From NCBI GenBank assembly GCA_963457665.1, contig OY735207.1, positions 48,783,696 through 48,847,695 on the forward strand: 64,000 nt of DNA. Reading direction: 5' to 3'. The number at the start of each line of letters is the position of its first letter. The stretch's first letter is position 1. This document shows positions 37,256-49,184 of this stretch, piece after piece. A program made the position numbers and the translations under genes. The DNA comes from Thysanoteuthis rhombus. Lineage: Eukaryota > Mollusca > Cephalopoda > Oegopsida > Thysanoteuthidae. The notes under the pieces are model-generated. The model saw nothing but the letters and a program-made list of their open reading frames with translations, did no database searches and had not been told where the DNA came from.

Positions 37256-37277
37256 TTACCGGTGAAATAACAGTCAG

Positions 37278-37278
<1 letters not shown>

Positions 37279-37334
<56 letters not shown>

Positions 37335-37378
37335 TATTATTATTATTGTTGTTGTTATTATTATTATTATTATTATTT
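37279..37378. repeat. (ATC)n then (ATT)n tract, 3' tail of RLE LINE copy A
   Basis: On the minus strand this is (AAT)n passing into (GAT)n, right after the 3' UTR of the LINE at 37380-38831. The (AAT)n part is the element's tail or its target tract. Confidence 0.9.
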
Positions 37379-37379
37379 G

Positions 37380-38831
37380 CAATCTCACACCAGTTGCATG
37401 GTGGTAACCGCTGGAGTTTGAGTGACAGCAAGTATCCTCGAGTCCCCAGCCCTTCTCTCCTAGTACTCATAGGTCGCAGAAATACTGCGATTTACAGTTT
37501 CACACCGGTTGCCCAGTGGTTATCGCTGAAGGCTGAGTGACAATAAGTCTCCTCAGGTCTTCAGCTAACGTCTCCTCTCTCTTTCGCATATCATGACAGA
37601 GCTACAATTCGTTGCAGTACTTATATCTCTAGCACCCTCCTCAGTATCCGTGCAGTTCCCAGAAGTGCTGTGGTCTGTACGGTCTCTATCCTTCCCCTAA
37701 TCCCGATCTCCTCCAGTCTCCCCCTCAGCGTTTTGGGGACAGTTCCTAGTGCGCCCACTATGACCGGTACTACCCTGGTTTTCATGTTCCACATCTTCCT
37801 TAACTCTCTTGCTAGGTCCTGGTATTTTTCCCTTTTTTTCACCCTCCTTTCTTACTCTATGGTCTGCAGGCACAGCAACGTTTACTATTTGGCAGGCCTT
37901 CCTTTTTTTGTCTACGATTACTAAGTCCGGTCTTCTTGCCTGGATGAGGTGGTCAGTTTGGATGTCAAAGTCCCACAGTAGTTTGTGGTTGTCATTCTCC
38001 AAAACTGCCTCTGGCTTGTGCTGATACCACTTTTCCACATGGTTGAATCCCATTTGTTTGCTTAGTTCCCAGTGTATCATCGTTGCTACTCTATCATGTC
38101 TATGCTTACACTCCTTCTGGGCGAGTTGACTACATTCACTAGTTATGTGGTTTACTGTCTCATCTCTTTCACCGCACATGCGGCATTTGCTGTTTGTCTG
38201 TGTTCTGTCGATTTTTGTTTTTATGTAGTTTGTCCTTATGCTTTTGTTTTCGGCTGCCATGATGAGCGATTCCGTTTCTCTCTTAAGGTTCCCTTTTCGT
38301 AACCACGTCCATGATTTCTCGTCTGCTACATCTTGTATCTGTCTTTTGAACTCGCCATACAATTTTTCTCTTCCCATCTTTCTTTTCTTGTTTGCTGTAC
38401 TGTTCCATTGTTTTCTACTTTATTGTTTGTTGCACTATCTCTCGCTCTCTTTATGATTTCTTCACTATTTGTTTGCACATACCTTTCCAGAACTACTTTA
38501 GCTCTCTGGACACAATCTTCTATACTGATGAGCCCCCTGCCACCTTCTTTTCTCTTAACGTATAGTCTATCTGTATAATCTCTAGGGTGTAATGCTTTAT
38601 GCATTGTCATAAGTTTCCTTGTTCGCCTATCCATTGATTGGGGGCTCTTCCTTTGTCCATCCTAGGAATGGTCCTGTATACCTAACTACTGACACAGCCC
38701 AGGTGTTCATTCCTTTTATTAGATTTCTGCTGTTTAATTTGGTCTCTAATATTTTCTTTATCCTTCTAAGGTATTCGTTCTTTATTTTCTCCTTCATCTC
38801 TTCCCGTTTTATCGTGTCACATTCAAGGACG
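37380..38831 (-). mobile_element. LINE with restriction-like endonuclease (R2/R4-Dong group), copy A
   Basis: A minus-strand, 5'-truncated retrotransposon. It begins in the RT C-terminal part and runs through the zinc knuckle, restriction-like endonuclease and 3' UTR to the (AAT)n at 37378. The 3' UTR holds two tandem units of about 116 bp (starting near 37384 and 37500). The coding part is described separately. Its 5' end touches the (AAT)n tail of copy B. By protein features it belongs with the R2/R4/Dong/Hero-type LINEs. The Dong/R4 clade is my preferred placement because of the TAA association. Confidence 0.85.
37618..38815 (-). pseudogene. RLE LINE ORF remnant (RT C-terminus, CCHC knuckle, endonuclease)
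   Basis: The coding region continues over three minus-strand frames. First come thumb-like peptides (SRNLIKGMNTWAVSVVRY; MDRRTRKLMTMHKALHPRD). In the frame starting at 38377 there is a CCHC knuckle (C65-x2-C68-x8-H77-x4-C82), then the endonuclease core with RRPD at 148-151 followed by LVIVD. The last frame holds VVPVIVGALGTVP and ends TARILRRVLEI. Frame breaks lie near 38632, near a T5 run at 38363-38367, and at a T7 run at 37833-37839, so the reading is lost mainly at homopolymers. No palm motifs are present because of 5' truncation. The protein would have nicked DNA and primed reverse transcription. Confidence 0.85.
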
Positions 38832-38832
38832 C

Positions 38833-38864
38833 TATTATTATTATTATTATTATCATTATTATTA

Positions 38865-38899
<35 letters not shown>
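38833..38899. repeat. (ATT)n tract, 3' tail of RLE LINE copy B
   Basis: On the minus strand this is (AAT)n with two GAT interruptions. It joins the 3' UTR of copy B to the truncated 5' end of copy A. Confidence 0.95.
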
Positions 38900-38900
<1 letters not shown>

Positions 38901-39666
38901 TTGGTGGTTACCGCTGGAAACTTACTGACAGCTTGTCTCCTCAAATCTCCAGCCCTTCTCTCATAGTCCACAGCAGTACCGTGGTTTACAGTTTATCACT
39001 AGTTGCACGGTAGTCATTGCTGAAGACTGAGTGATAGTACATGTATCTGGGTCCTCAGCCCTCCTCTCATCTCATCTCTCCCTCATCGCAGTGATGTGGT
39101 TTGTGCGTCCACTACCATTTGGGTATTTTTCTCCCTCCCCCTGTTTGGCTATTGCTAACAGCTGGGGTCGTAGATATTATATTTCTAGCCCTTTCCTTTG
39201 TATTCGTGCAGTTCTTAGCAATGCTGTGGTCAGTACAGTCACAATCCTTCCTTTTATACCAAGTTCCTCCAATCTCGCCTTCAATGTCTTTGGTGCAGTT
39301 CCGAGTACACCTATTATTACTGGTACTACCTTGGCATTGATGTTCCACACCTCTTGCCAGATCCTGGTATTTTTCTTGTTTTCTACTCTTTTCCCTCTTT
39401 ACTTAATGGTCTGCTGGTACGGCGACGTCTTATGATTTGGCAGGTTTTCCTCTTCTTGTCGACTATTACTCGTTTGGGGAGGGCGTTTGGATGTCTAAGT
39501 CCGAGTAGTAATTTGCGGTTTCCATTCTCTATGGATGTCTCTGGTCTGCACTGATACCAGTTTTCTGCAGTTAAATCCCATTCGTTTAGTCAATTCCCGT
39601 TGTATCACCGGTGATACTCTATCATGTCGGCATTTTTTAGTTGATTACATTCACGAGTTACGTGGT
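38900..39666 (-). mobile_element. LINE with restriction-like endonuclease, copy B
   Basis: A second, shorter minus-strand copy of the same family. It begins just after the zinc knuckle (peptides CRHDRVSPVIQREL), keeps the endonuclease region in pieces, and ends in the same two-unit 3' UTR and an (AAT)n tail. It is more diverged than copy A: several stops and at least two frame changes. Its 5' end starts directly at the (ATT/ATC)n tract above 39666. Confidence 0.8.
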
Positions 39667-39969
39667 TTTATTATCATCATTATCGCTATTATAATCATTA
39701 TCATTATTATTATCATCAACATTATTATGATTATTATAATCATTATTATCATCATAATTATCATCATTTTTATTATAATCATTATCATTATTATCAACAT
39801 TATCATCCTTATTATTATAATCAGTATTACTATCATCATTATCATTATAATCATTGTGATTATTATCATTATTATTAGGATTAATATTATCATCAGTATT
39901 ATTATCATCATTATCATCATCATCATTATCATTATTATTATTACTATTATTATTATTATTATTATTATT
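39667..39969. repeat. long imperfect (ATT/ATC)n tract
   Basis: About 300 bp of ATT triplets with many ATC and ATA variants, at the 5' edge of LINE copy B. It looks old, judged by its interruptions. The 148-residue isoleucine frame and the 104-residue asparagine/aspartate frame are artefacts of it. Confidence 0.95.
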
Positions 39970-39974
39970 CATGT

Positions 39975-41850
39975 TGCATGAGGAAGATTACGTTGTCAGT
40001 GGTTCTGTCAAAGCTGAAAATGGATATGGAAGTGTGCATCTATTATATCATTTTACAACGGTCAGTTTTCGAGTTAAACAACTTTTTTTTTTAAACTGAA
40101 ACAATTCCAGTCAGCCGAGTAAGCGAAGCTATAAAGAAGCCTTGCAGCCATGTTCTTGCTCTTGAAGACTCGGGACAACGCTATCTTGGTTACTCTCAGT
40201 TGGAAGTAGAAACTTGTACATCAAATGTAAGCTAAGCAAGTTTGTTTTAGAGTAACATTTAACCCAGAAAATTTTACTTTTTTTCTTCCACTTCAACATT
40301 TTTGGCGATTGTCTTAATCATGTAACTATGTTGTGAAAGTCAGAATTGAAGTAGGTGTAAAACTTTTTTTGTTCAAGTCGTTGCAGTATTCAATTTTATT
40401 GAAAAGGCCAACATTTTTCATTACAATGGGATATATTCGCAAAAACTCAATCCAGGAATTTTCTCTGATTTTTTCTCTTGATAACAGTTCGAATTATTTG
40501 GGGAATAAATATTTAAACTTTTTGAGAGAGTTTGTTGATTGGTTGTCTGAAGTTTGTTTGGCATTACCAAGTCCCACAGGCGTGTTTTCTCCATCTTGAT
40601 TCATTCTTTTTTTTTTTTCCTCCTAAAATCTTCTTTTATTTCTGCTCGTCTTTCAAGATTTTTTTTTCTATCCCTAATGACTAACTATTCCAAACAATTG
40701 TTCTTGATTATTCAAAACATTCAATATAGTTATTTATTCACATCAACATAAGCATTTTGTGAACTCCGCTGAAATACTTTCCAAAAATCGAAACGTTGTC
40801 GAGAGAGACGTCAAAATCATATAAAATTTAATTTCGTTGTCTAAATCTTGGTGCCATAAGTAAGAATAAAGACTGGGGGGAATATGTGGTCGAAAATACC
40901 TGTGTAACCCTCTTATAAGACTGAAGATAAGTATGAAAATAGATAGCGTAAATACTATGACAGGATAAGCAAAACGTTTGCAGAAACAATTAGCATAGGA
41001 AGATTCTCCGAAGTTTTGATTTGCAAAAACATCTACATTTCTCAAAAAATCACCAAAAATCAACAACTAATCGGATTCTTACAAAATTTTCAGGACTTAT
41101 CTAATAAAGGACGCAGTTTATTCTAAATTCGTTTCTATTCCTAATTTGATGATTTGGTCCATCTCTAGCAATATGTCAGCCATGAATCTCATATTCATGA
41201 AAACTAGGTCCAGGAATTGGCAACGGTTTCTTTTATTTCATCAAGTAGGAATTTGTTTAGTGGTTATTACCATCATTTTTCATTTTTTATTACTTAAAAA
41301 TTCATTCACCATTATCCATTAATGGATGATCTATTTATTATCCGTGAAAATGAAAAAAAACAATCCAACTATCAATTTCAATTTTTTTAAGAATTTTAAA
41401 AAGATTTGAACGTTTTTGTTTTATTTCTTGTAGCTGTGAGGTCAACACTGAGATTAAGTGAAAATAACGAAGGCATAGAATTAAATTTGAGAAAAAATAA
41501 TCAACCGGGAGTATTTTTATTGTCAGGAGTATTTTGAGGTTTTTTAAGAAATAGATCGTGGTTATTTAAAGATTCCACTGGGTACCGAAGTTCAATGGAC
41601 ATTTTTTTGTGTGTGTTTTTTTTCTGGTGATTTTCATGAGTATGATATTTAATTTTGTCAAATCGAAAGTTTTCAGAAATTATTTAACGAATATTTTCAT
41701 GTTAGTTTCTAAAACGCACCATATCAATTTGAAGACGCGTGGAATTATTTTGCCGAATATATTTTCCAAGAAATATTTTCTGTCCAAGTCTCTTAAGGCA
41801 GCAAAAGAACCAACACAAAAGATTTTGAACCTGATAGAAATATGAGCTTT
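39975..41850. other. no supported feature
   Basis: AT-rich DNA. The 107-residue minus-strand frame at 40743-41066 and other frames show no domain. Confidence 0.4.
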
Positions 41851-41852
41851 CT

Positions 41853-42250
<398 letters not shown>

Positions 42251-42879
42251 AATGAAGTGATTTTCGTGGTCTTCGAGTTATTCTTTCATGATGCAGCAAG
42301 CGATACAAAGACCGTCTTTTCTCTTTTTCAAATACGTAGATCTTTAAAAGTAAAAAAAAAAATTCTTTTGGGAGGATTTTCGATGATAGCAAATCACTAA
42401 TGAAACATTGAACTGCAACAGCTTTGATAATTTCGTTCGGATTTTCGGAGGTGAAGAACTTTTCATTAATAATAACATAATGTTTCTCAGTAATATCCTT
42501 ACTGGTGTTTTTGTTGTATCAAAGACGCCAGTCGCACGTCTGAAGCGTAATATTGATAATCACAGCTATAACCATGGTCAACCTTGCTGGTCATTGCTAT
42601 ATCCATTGTTAAACTTGCTCCTGGTCAAGTATCACTATGAGTAAGCCCCAAATAGACTGTATATGTGTCCAAAATTCACATTGGTTCCCCACTTCGTAAA
42701 ATAAATTGGGGAGTTCTGCGTTCGCTCTCAACCCGGTGATAATTATCTGATTTCTATTTATTTCTATATGGTCTGATTCGCCCAACTAATTTAGGTGTGC
42801 ACATTCAAATAGCATATGGAAAGGTTTTAAAGTATATATGACACCACGAGGCCAACAAGTCAAGGATATTTTTCGTCTT

Positions 42880-43165
42880 CCTTATTGTACATGAGAAAGA
42901 CTTGGCTATTAATTGTCAGTATTTCATTGATTTTGTCAACGTTGACAATGGACATGGCAGTGATTACCAATGTTATGCTTCTTGTTACTCATTTCACACG
43001 AATAAGACATAGCTATTTATTTTTAGAGAGTTTCATTGGTTCTTGTCAGAGCTGACAATGGATCTACTCCTCACCTGGCACTGAAGGAGCATAGCTATTT
43101 ATCTTTGTCGTCACTAGACTCCCATTTCGACGTTGACAATGAATACAGCGGTCATTACTAAAATG
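42880..43165. repeat. three degenerate tandem units of about 85-107 bp
   Basis: Each unit opens with GACATAGCTATTTAT or a variant and contains GTTGACAATG: openings near 42901, 43005 and 43089; GACAATG near 42945, 43055 and 43136. Confidence 0.6.
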
Positions 43166-43229
43166 TTCTTCCTGTAAAATAACTATCACTAGAGAGAGAT
43201 ACGTACTTTCATTTTTTTATCCTACATTA

Positions 43230-43410
43230 TAGCCTCAACTTTTCTCTTTTTCCTCCCCCTCTTTCCTTTTTTTCCTTACTTCTTTCTTTCTTTCTCCTCT
43301 TTCTTATCACTATCATCACCTTTCTCTCTCTCCTCATCAAGTCCTTCCCTACTTTATTTTGGCCTGCCTCTATCTCTTTACCTCTTCTTCTGCCCCCTCT
43401 TCTTACCCTG

Positions 43411-43473
<63 letters not shown>
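43230..43473. repeat. pyrimidine-rich tract with (CT)n core
   Basis: C/T-rich sequence ends in a (CT)n run at about 43411-43473. Confidence 0.95.
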
Positions 43474-43477
<4 letters not shown>

Positions 43478-43984
43478 ATCAGCATCATTCTTTCTGTCTT
43501 CTTGATGTTCTTCTTTTCTTACTTCCCGTTCCGCCTAATTAACCATTCCTTCACTCTCTTTTCCATTCCTCCCACTCATTCATCGTTCTTCATTCTTTTC
43601 ATGTCCTCCCCTACCCCTCTCCATCTTCCTTGCTGCAGTGTTCGTTCTGGCACTATTAATGAGACAACCTCGGAACAACATTCTTTGGTCCCCCCCCTGT
43701 CTTCCATTCGTCTCTTCCCCGTTAAAGAAAGAAAAAAAAAACACATCTAGTAAAGGGGAAAACACTAACTAGTGACCGAAGAAAAATGTTTAAAAATACA
43801 AACCGGCCAACGTTGATCACAGAAGAGAGCGTTCCTCTCCAGACGAAGACTCACGTCCACGACTGCTTGGATGCTCCCGATGAATGGAGACTGAAAGATC
43901 TCTCTAAATAGCCACGTAGCAACATGAAGAGCCAAACCAAGAAGTAGAAAAGACTGTTTTCCCAGGCAAAGAGATTTATGTATA

Positions 43985-44245
43985 TCATCATAATCATCAT
44001 CATCAGTCTTTTATCGTCAGTCGTTGGACATAGATATTGGGCGTCGCGGAGCCAGTGTTTTCTTAATCTATCCAGTTCTTCTCGCCATCTCAAATTCTAC
44101 CGGCCCCAGTCCTGCATTTGATCTCTTGGGATCCCTGTTCATTGGCTGTCAGACATTCTTGCAACATGGCCAGCGTTTTCTAATGGATTCTATGAATGCT
44201 CAAACTCCCGTTTTTCCTCTAATACACTATATTTGGTCTCTCCCT
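43985..44245 (-). mobile_element. RTE-like LINE 3' fragment, family 1 (copy 7)
   Basis: An (ATC)n-type tail at about 43985-44003, then CAGTCTTTTATCGTCAGTCG and GGGCGTCGCGGAGCCAG on the plus strand. Part of the usual 3' UTR between these blocks is deleted. It ends near 44245. Confidence 0.85.
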
Positions 44246-44249
44246 ATCA

Positions 44250-44690
44250 GAGGGTAAAAGAAAACAAAGCAAAGTTTGTTGAAAGTTAATGTTTGAGCCG
44301 GGACAAAAATTAATATCAAAACATATCAAGGGAGCATTATGCGTATTATTCAAGATGTATGCATAGGAGGAGACAAAAGGTTTGACTTCTGTTTTGTTTT
44401 GTTTTTTACTTTCTTATTTTTCCGGTAAAATTTTGCTCCATCCCCCACCCCAACCTCTAAAAAAAACTACTTTGTTTGTAGCCACATTCTGCTTTGCAAG
44501 CCATTCATGGGAGAAATGAATTCCACTTGTCAAAACAAACATCGAATGCGACGCTTTCTACGCAAACTCTTTTTTCAGCTTGGCTAGTTTCATTCAGCCA
44601 ATAAGTCTTACGTCACCGTCTTCCAGTGGTCCAAATTCCGTTTGGCGCCGAAGTGGATCAGTCAGAAAAGTTTTGTTGACATGAGGTAGG
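44250..44690. other. no supported feature
   Basis: Unique-looking DNA with no open frame of note. Confidence 0.4.
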
Positions 44691-44702
44691 GGAGGACAAG
44701 GT

Positions 44703-44714
44703 ACACACACACAC

Positions 44715-44780
<66 letters not shown>
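44703..44780. repeat. (CA)n-(TA)n compound microsatellite
   Basis: Short CA and CATA repeats, then about 27 TA units. Confidence 0.97.
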
Positions 44781-44783
<3 letters not shown>

Positions 44784-44944
44784 TTTACTCGCATAGTACC
44801 TTTGAATAGGAGTGCACTCGTTGGAAATTGTTACACACATACAAATATACATTCATACATACATAAATACGCATAGCTTATAACATATGGAGATGCAAGC
44901 ATATGTATATAAATATGTATATGTATAGGTGTATAGGTATATAC

Positions 44945-45120
44945 GAGTATTGGTCAATAAGTCCGTACCCTAAACCTTGACATTCATTTTGAACTGATAT
45001 TTTCACAGTGGCATATTTGATCAATTTGATCTATATTAACACGAACGAATCAAGTAAAATAACAAAGATGGAAATTATGTTGAAAAGGAATAATTGTGTA
45101 AGGTAATCTCTTTTTCAACA
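44945..45120 (+). mobile_element. possible mariner-type terminal fragment
   Basis: ATTGGTCAATAAGTCCGTAC followed by unique AT-rich sequence resembles the outer end of mariner-like elements. It does not match the two better ends in this window and lacks a visible partner. Confidence 0.25.
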
Positions 45121-45221
45121 TTGATCTGCGGGCTTATGGATATAAATACACACACACATATATACACATATACATGCTTGTATAGATATTTATATGTTTA
45201 CTCATATATGTGATAAGTTCA

Positions 45222-45233
45222 GATATATATTCA

Positions 45234-45306
<73 letters not shown>

Positions 45307-45324
45307 GTGTGTTAGTGTTCGTAC

Positions 45325-45400
<76 letters not shown>
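45222..45400. repeat. (TA)n-(TG)n-(TA)n compound microsatellite
   Basis: A TA run, 15 or so TG units, then further TA runs with CA/GTA breaks. Confidence 0.97.
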
Positions 45401-45404
<4 letters not shown>

Positions 45405-45599
45405 GTATACATATATCCATGTCTGTATAATTACAAGTATAATGATGATAAAACCAAAAGAAAGTGATTCCAAAAGATTAGAACTTAATAAATAATTATC
45501 CAAAAATTGGAAGAGGAGAAAAGATAAAAACATAGAGAGGATAGTAAAGATTAACAGAATAAGCGAGAGCTTGAAATACGCTCGGGTCGCGGGTCATAT

Positions 45600-47300
45600 T
45601 GCCGAGCAACAGATGCTTACACAAGAAGACAGATACACGAAATTAACAAGAGTAAGGATATAATATTAAGAATAACTAAACCATACCTTTTGAATATTTA
45701 TTCCTTGCAAATGAAGGTACAACTTGTGAATACTTCGATAGAGAACGGTTACCTTACAAACATAACAACGGACGAAGTAGCGTTGCACAACATAGTATGA
45801 AAAGCAGAAAATCCCCAGACAAAAATGGCTTAATGATTGATATTTCATGAAAAGTCTATCACTAAGGACTAGTGCAACTTTCCACAACATGCTTACGTGG
45901 GAGGAAAGTGTCAAAAAACTTCCGTCAAAGAATCATGATCCTACTTTACAAAAAAAGAGGGACAATAACGATCTTGGCAATTACGTTTATCACTCAACTA
46001 CATAACACTTACAAACTATTCTTGAAAATACCTACAAACAGATCCACGAACGCTTTAGGCAAAAATTAACTTGGCAAAGGGACAGGCTTTATTAGTGGCT
46101 AATCGACAGAATACCATGTGCACACATTTAAGTGGTTAATCAACATCAGAATGCAGCAAACCACTTTGATTCGCTTGTGATGATATCAATCAAATTGATC
46201 GGATATAATACAGTGAAAATATCAATATCCTATTAAATCAAAGGCTTTTCCATCGTCTACGTAAGCCAATTACGTGGACTATTGAAAATCCGCCGATTCA
46301 ATAGAACCCACGAGTCTCCAATTCAATGCAAGTACAAGGTATAAATGAGAATTACGTAAAGGTAATTGTGAACATAAACACAAATGACACTTCAATCCTT
46401 AGACTTCATTGATATACAAATTAAATGAAGATTGGAAATGGAGTGGGACGAAGATATTTGAGATCACTGAGACTACTTACAACAAGGCTTGAAGCATCTT
46501 ATGGAAAATGGACTGGGAAAACGTGGGCGTAATCATAGACAGAGAATATACTGTACTCCGATAATATTATATTCACAGCAGAAACTGCAGGAGATCTATA
46601 AAACGTATCAAATGATCTATACAGAGAAAGCCAAAAAATAGAGTTAAGCATGAACGAAAGAAGGACAAAAGAAATTTCCGATAATAAAGTAACAAAAAAA
46701 CCCCGTAAAAATAGAGGGAGAAGCCGTAAAAAATTTGAAGAATATATTTACATAGGTCTGATGATAAATGTAGAGAAAGCCCACAGGAATGAAATAAAAT
46801 GACGCATAACAGTTGGCTGGGATTCATTAGGTATTGACCGAGGCATCCTAAAGAGCAAATTATGAATATGCCTAGAGAATATACAACCAATGATTGATAC
46901 CAGTTATGACGTCTAGGAACGAAACCTGGAAACTTACAAGAACATTCGAGAGCAAACTCAGAATGAAACAGACGGCAATTGGAAGAGCAATTATACGAAC
47001 AAATCTTACCGATAAAAAAAGATCAACATGAATCCAAGAGGAGACCAGAGTGAGGAATATCATGCAAGTGATCAAGCAGCTGAAATGGTTCTCACAGCAG
47101 GAAGAAAGGACAACAGAATGAGCAAAAGGTTAATCGATGGTGCCCATGGGACTGTGAATGCAGTAGAAAAAGACCAGACACAAGATGCAGTGAGATATGA
47201 TGGTTTGCTAATAAGACAAAGCAAAGATTAGCAGAATCGCACTCGTCATGGAAGGATATAGGGGATGCTTTTTTTCCAGCAAAGGACTTATGATGATATG
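45600..47300 (+). pseudogene. RTE-like LINE, family 2, decayed RT copy
   Basis: The plus strand keeps ordered RT landmarks in several frames: HNMKSRKSPGKDGL-like start (about 45785-45830), MILLYKK with NRSTN (about 45935-46050), a GVIIDREY block near 46530, YIYIGLMINVEKAHRNEIK near 46740-46800 and RKDNRMSKRLIDG near 47105-47140. It ends near TGATGATATG at 47290. The end part around KDNR-TKRLIDW is typical of insect and molluscan endonuclease-reverse transcriptases of the RTE type and differs from family 1. Motif A and the YADD box are not recognisable. Stops and frame changes are frequent. Confidence 0.7.
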
Positions 47301-47309
47301 TACATTTAC

Positions 47310-48490
47310 ATCCATACTATTATTCGAGCCTTCTATTTGTTTGTTTGTTTGTCTCTCTTTCACGCAATAATTACTTGATCTACTGACCTAATATTTGGCA
47401 TGAAGACTCTCAAAAGTAAAATTTGTGACATGGTAGTCCATGTCACGATTGTAGTTGATCTTACGGGTCATTTCTTTCAAATCTCCGATAGTAAACATTG
47501 GAAACAAATTAATACCATGTTGTAAATTTCTGCAATTATCATTCCTCCGATCAGCACACGTATTTCTTCCAAAAAAAAAAAACAATTTTCATACGCGCTT
47601 CAGGCATTCTATTTTTCATGAAAGAGAAAAATAATTGTACAAAACGTTCAGCTTCTGTGTATGTTCAACAATTGAAGCCTTTCACCCTTTTCCACTTATC
47701 CTTCAAAACGTTCCAGCAAGCAAAACTACGTTATTCATTTAAATAAACAGTGATTAATGACCTCTGCGAACAAATTTGCAGAGATATTTAGATAACCCTT
47801 TGTCTTTTTTTTATTTTCGTCTATCAGTCTGCCAACACGATGTCTCTAAAATTTCTGAATTAAATTTTGTGGAAAACCAAGCCATGGGATGAGGATGAGG
47901 TGATTAAATTTGAGGTTGGATGTAGGAATTCGTTCTTTATCTGGAATGTGTTTCAATTTTCTTCATACAAGTTTGTCTCTCTACACGATAACTGTAAATT
48001 CAAAGACGAATTCCATGTCACTTTATGGAAGGGTCGGTCATAAACTAAAGGAGAAGTGGTTGAAATTTGGGGGCAGATCCAGGTATTGTTTATTGACAGC
48101 ACCTGCAGAGGTGTGCAACCTCTGGGTGCTTTTGTGGTTTTATTATTTATTTGATACAATGACGCGTTTTGATTCAATTTTGATTGGTATATTCTTCCTT
48201 TGACATAGGAAATATAGGATCAGTTTGTCTATTAAAATGTTTATGTATTGCACGTGAAGGCTTCACAGCATTTCATGATTGAGAAGCATCAAATTTAGCA
48301 AAAATTGTCTCCAAAGGATACACATTCATTCATTCTAACGCAGAAATAAGTATTCAATATAGATAGGTGGGCCTAATTACCATGTATCATGTAGTGCAAG
48401 AAAGATACTGTTTTGAATGCCTAATTTCTCTCACTTGACACTGACACGAGAACCTCGATTTGATATTAATAATTGTATTTAACACGTTGG
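47310..48490. other. no supported feature
   Basis: AT-rich DNA. The 97-residue plus-strand frame at 47910-48203 has no recognised domain. Confidence 0.4.
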
Positions 48491-48493
48491 TGG

Positions 48494-48523
48494 CAGTAGT
48501 AGTAGTAGTAGTAGTAGTAGTAA

Positions 48524-48559
<36 letters not shown>
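48494..48559. repeat. (TAG)n microsatellite
   Basis: About 22 units of the TAG/AGT triplet with one ATA break. Confidence 0.97.
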
Positions 48560-48767
48560 AGGTAGAAAGGGGAGGAGGAGGAGTGTTCACGTGGATGTTT
48601 TTTCCCGATATATGAGCCTACATCAGTGGATAAAAATCGAAGTATATGATTGATATTCACCGACGAATTAGGCACATTAACAAAAAAGGAGATTACGTTG
48701 AAAAATGAATATTTGTTGTGTAAATGATATGTTTCATCATTAGGCTACCAACTTATTGATGTAACTG

Positions 48768-48768
48768 C

Positions 48769-48821
<53 letters not shown>

Positions 48822-48850
48822 GAGAGATAGATGGATAGATAGATATAGGT
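48768..48850. repeat. (TA)n then GATA-like repeats
   Basis: About 24 TA units, then GAGA/GATA repeats. Confidence 0.96.
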
Positions 48851-49093
48851 AAAGAGACAGGGAGGGATAGTTATATGTATATATATAGAGAGAGTAGCTG
48901 GAATATATTACATGTCTTATATAATAATCAAAAAAATCTCTATTACATGAATGTGTATATATAAATACCTCTTCTAATCTCCAAAGTGTATACAAACATA
49001 GGGCTCCAAAATAATCCAGTAAACACCCAAAACAATGATAGATCCCCCGCAAAATAAATTTATAAATAAATAAAGTAATGTAAATAAATAATA

Positions 49094-49094
49094 C

Positions 49095-49126
<32 letters not shown>

Positions 49127-49182
49127 ATATATATATGTATATACATACATACATACATACATACATACATACATACATACAT
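49094..49182. repeat. (TA)n-(CATA)n compound microsatellite
   Basis: TA and TG repeats, then about ten CATA units at 49141-49182. Confidence 0.96.
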
Positions 49183-49184
49183 GT

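Noticed and set aside
37173..37540. Poly-M, poly-N/D and poly-L frames
   Set aside because: Produced by the (ATC)n-(ATT)n tract at the LINE 3' end.
38619..39435. Plus-strand frames of 115 and 134 residues
   Set aside because: They are antisense to the restriction-like-endonuclease LINE copies, whose minus-strand peptides are clearly the real signal.
39535..39981. 148-residue isoleucine-rich frame and matching N/D-rich minus frame
   Set aside because: Produced by the ATT/ATC triplet tract, with no other protein content.
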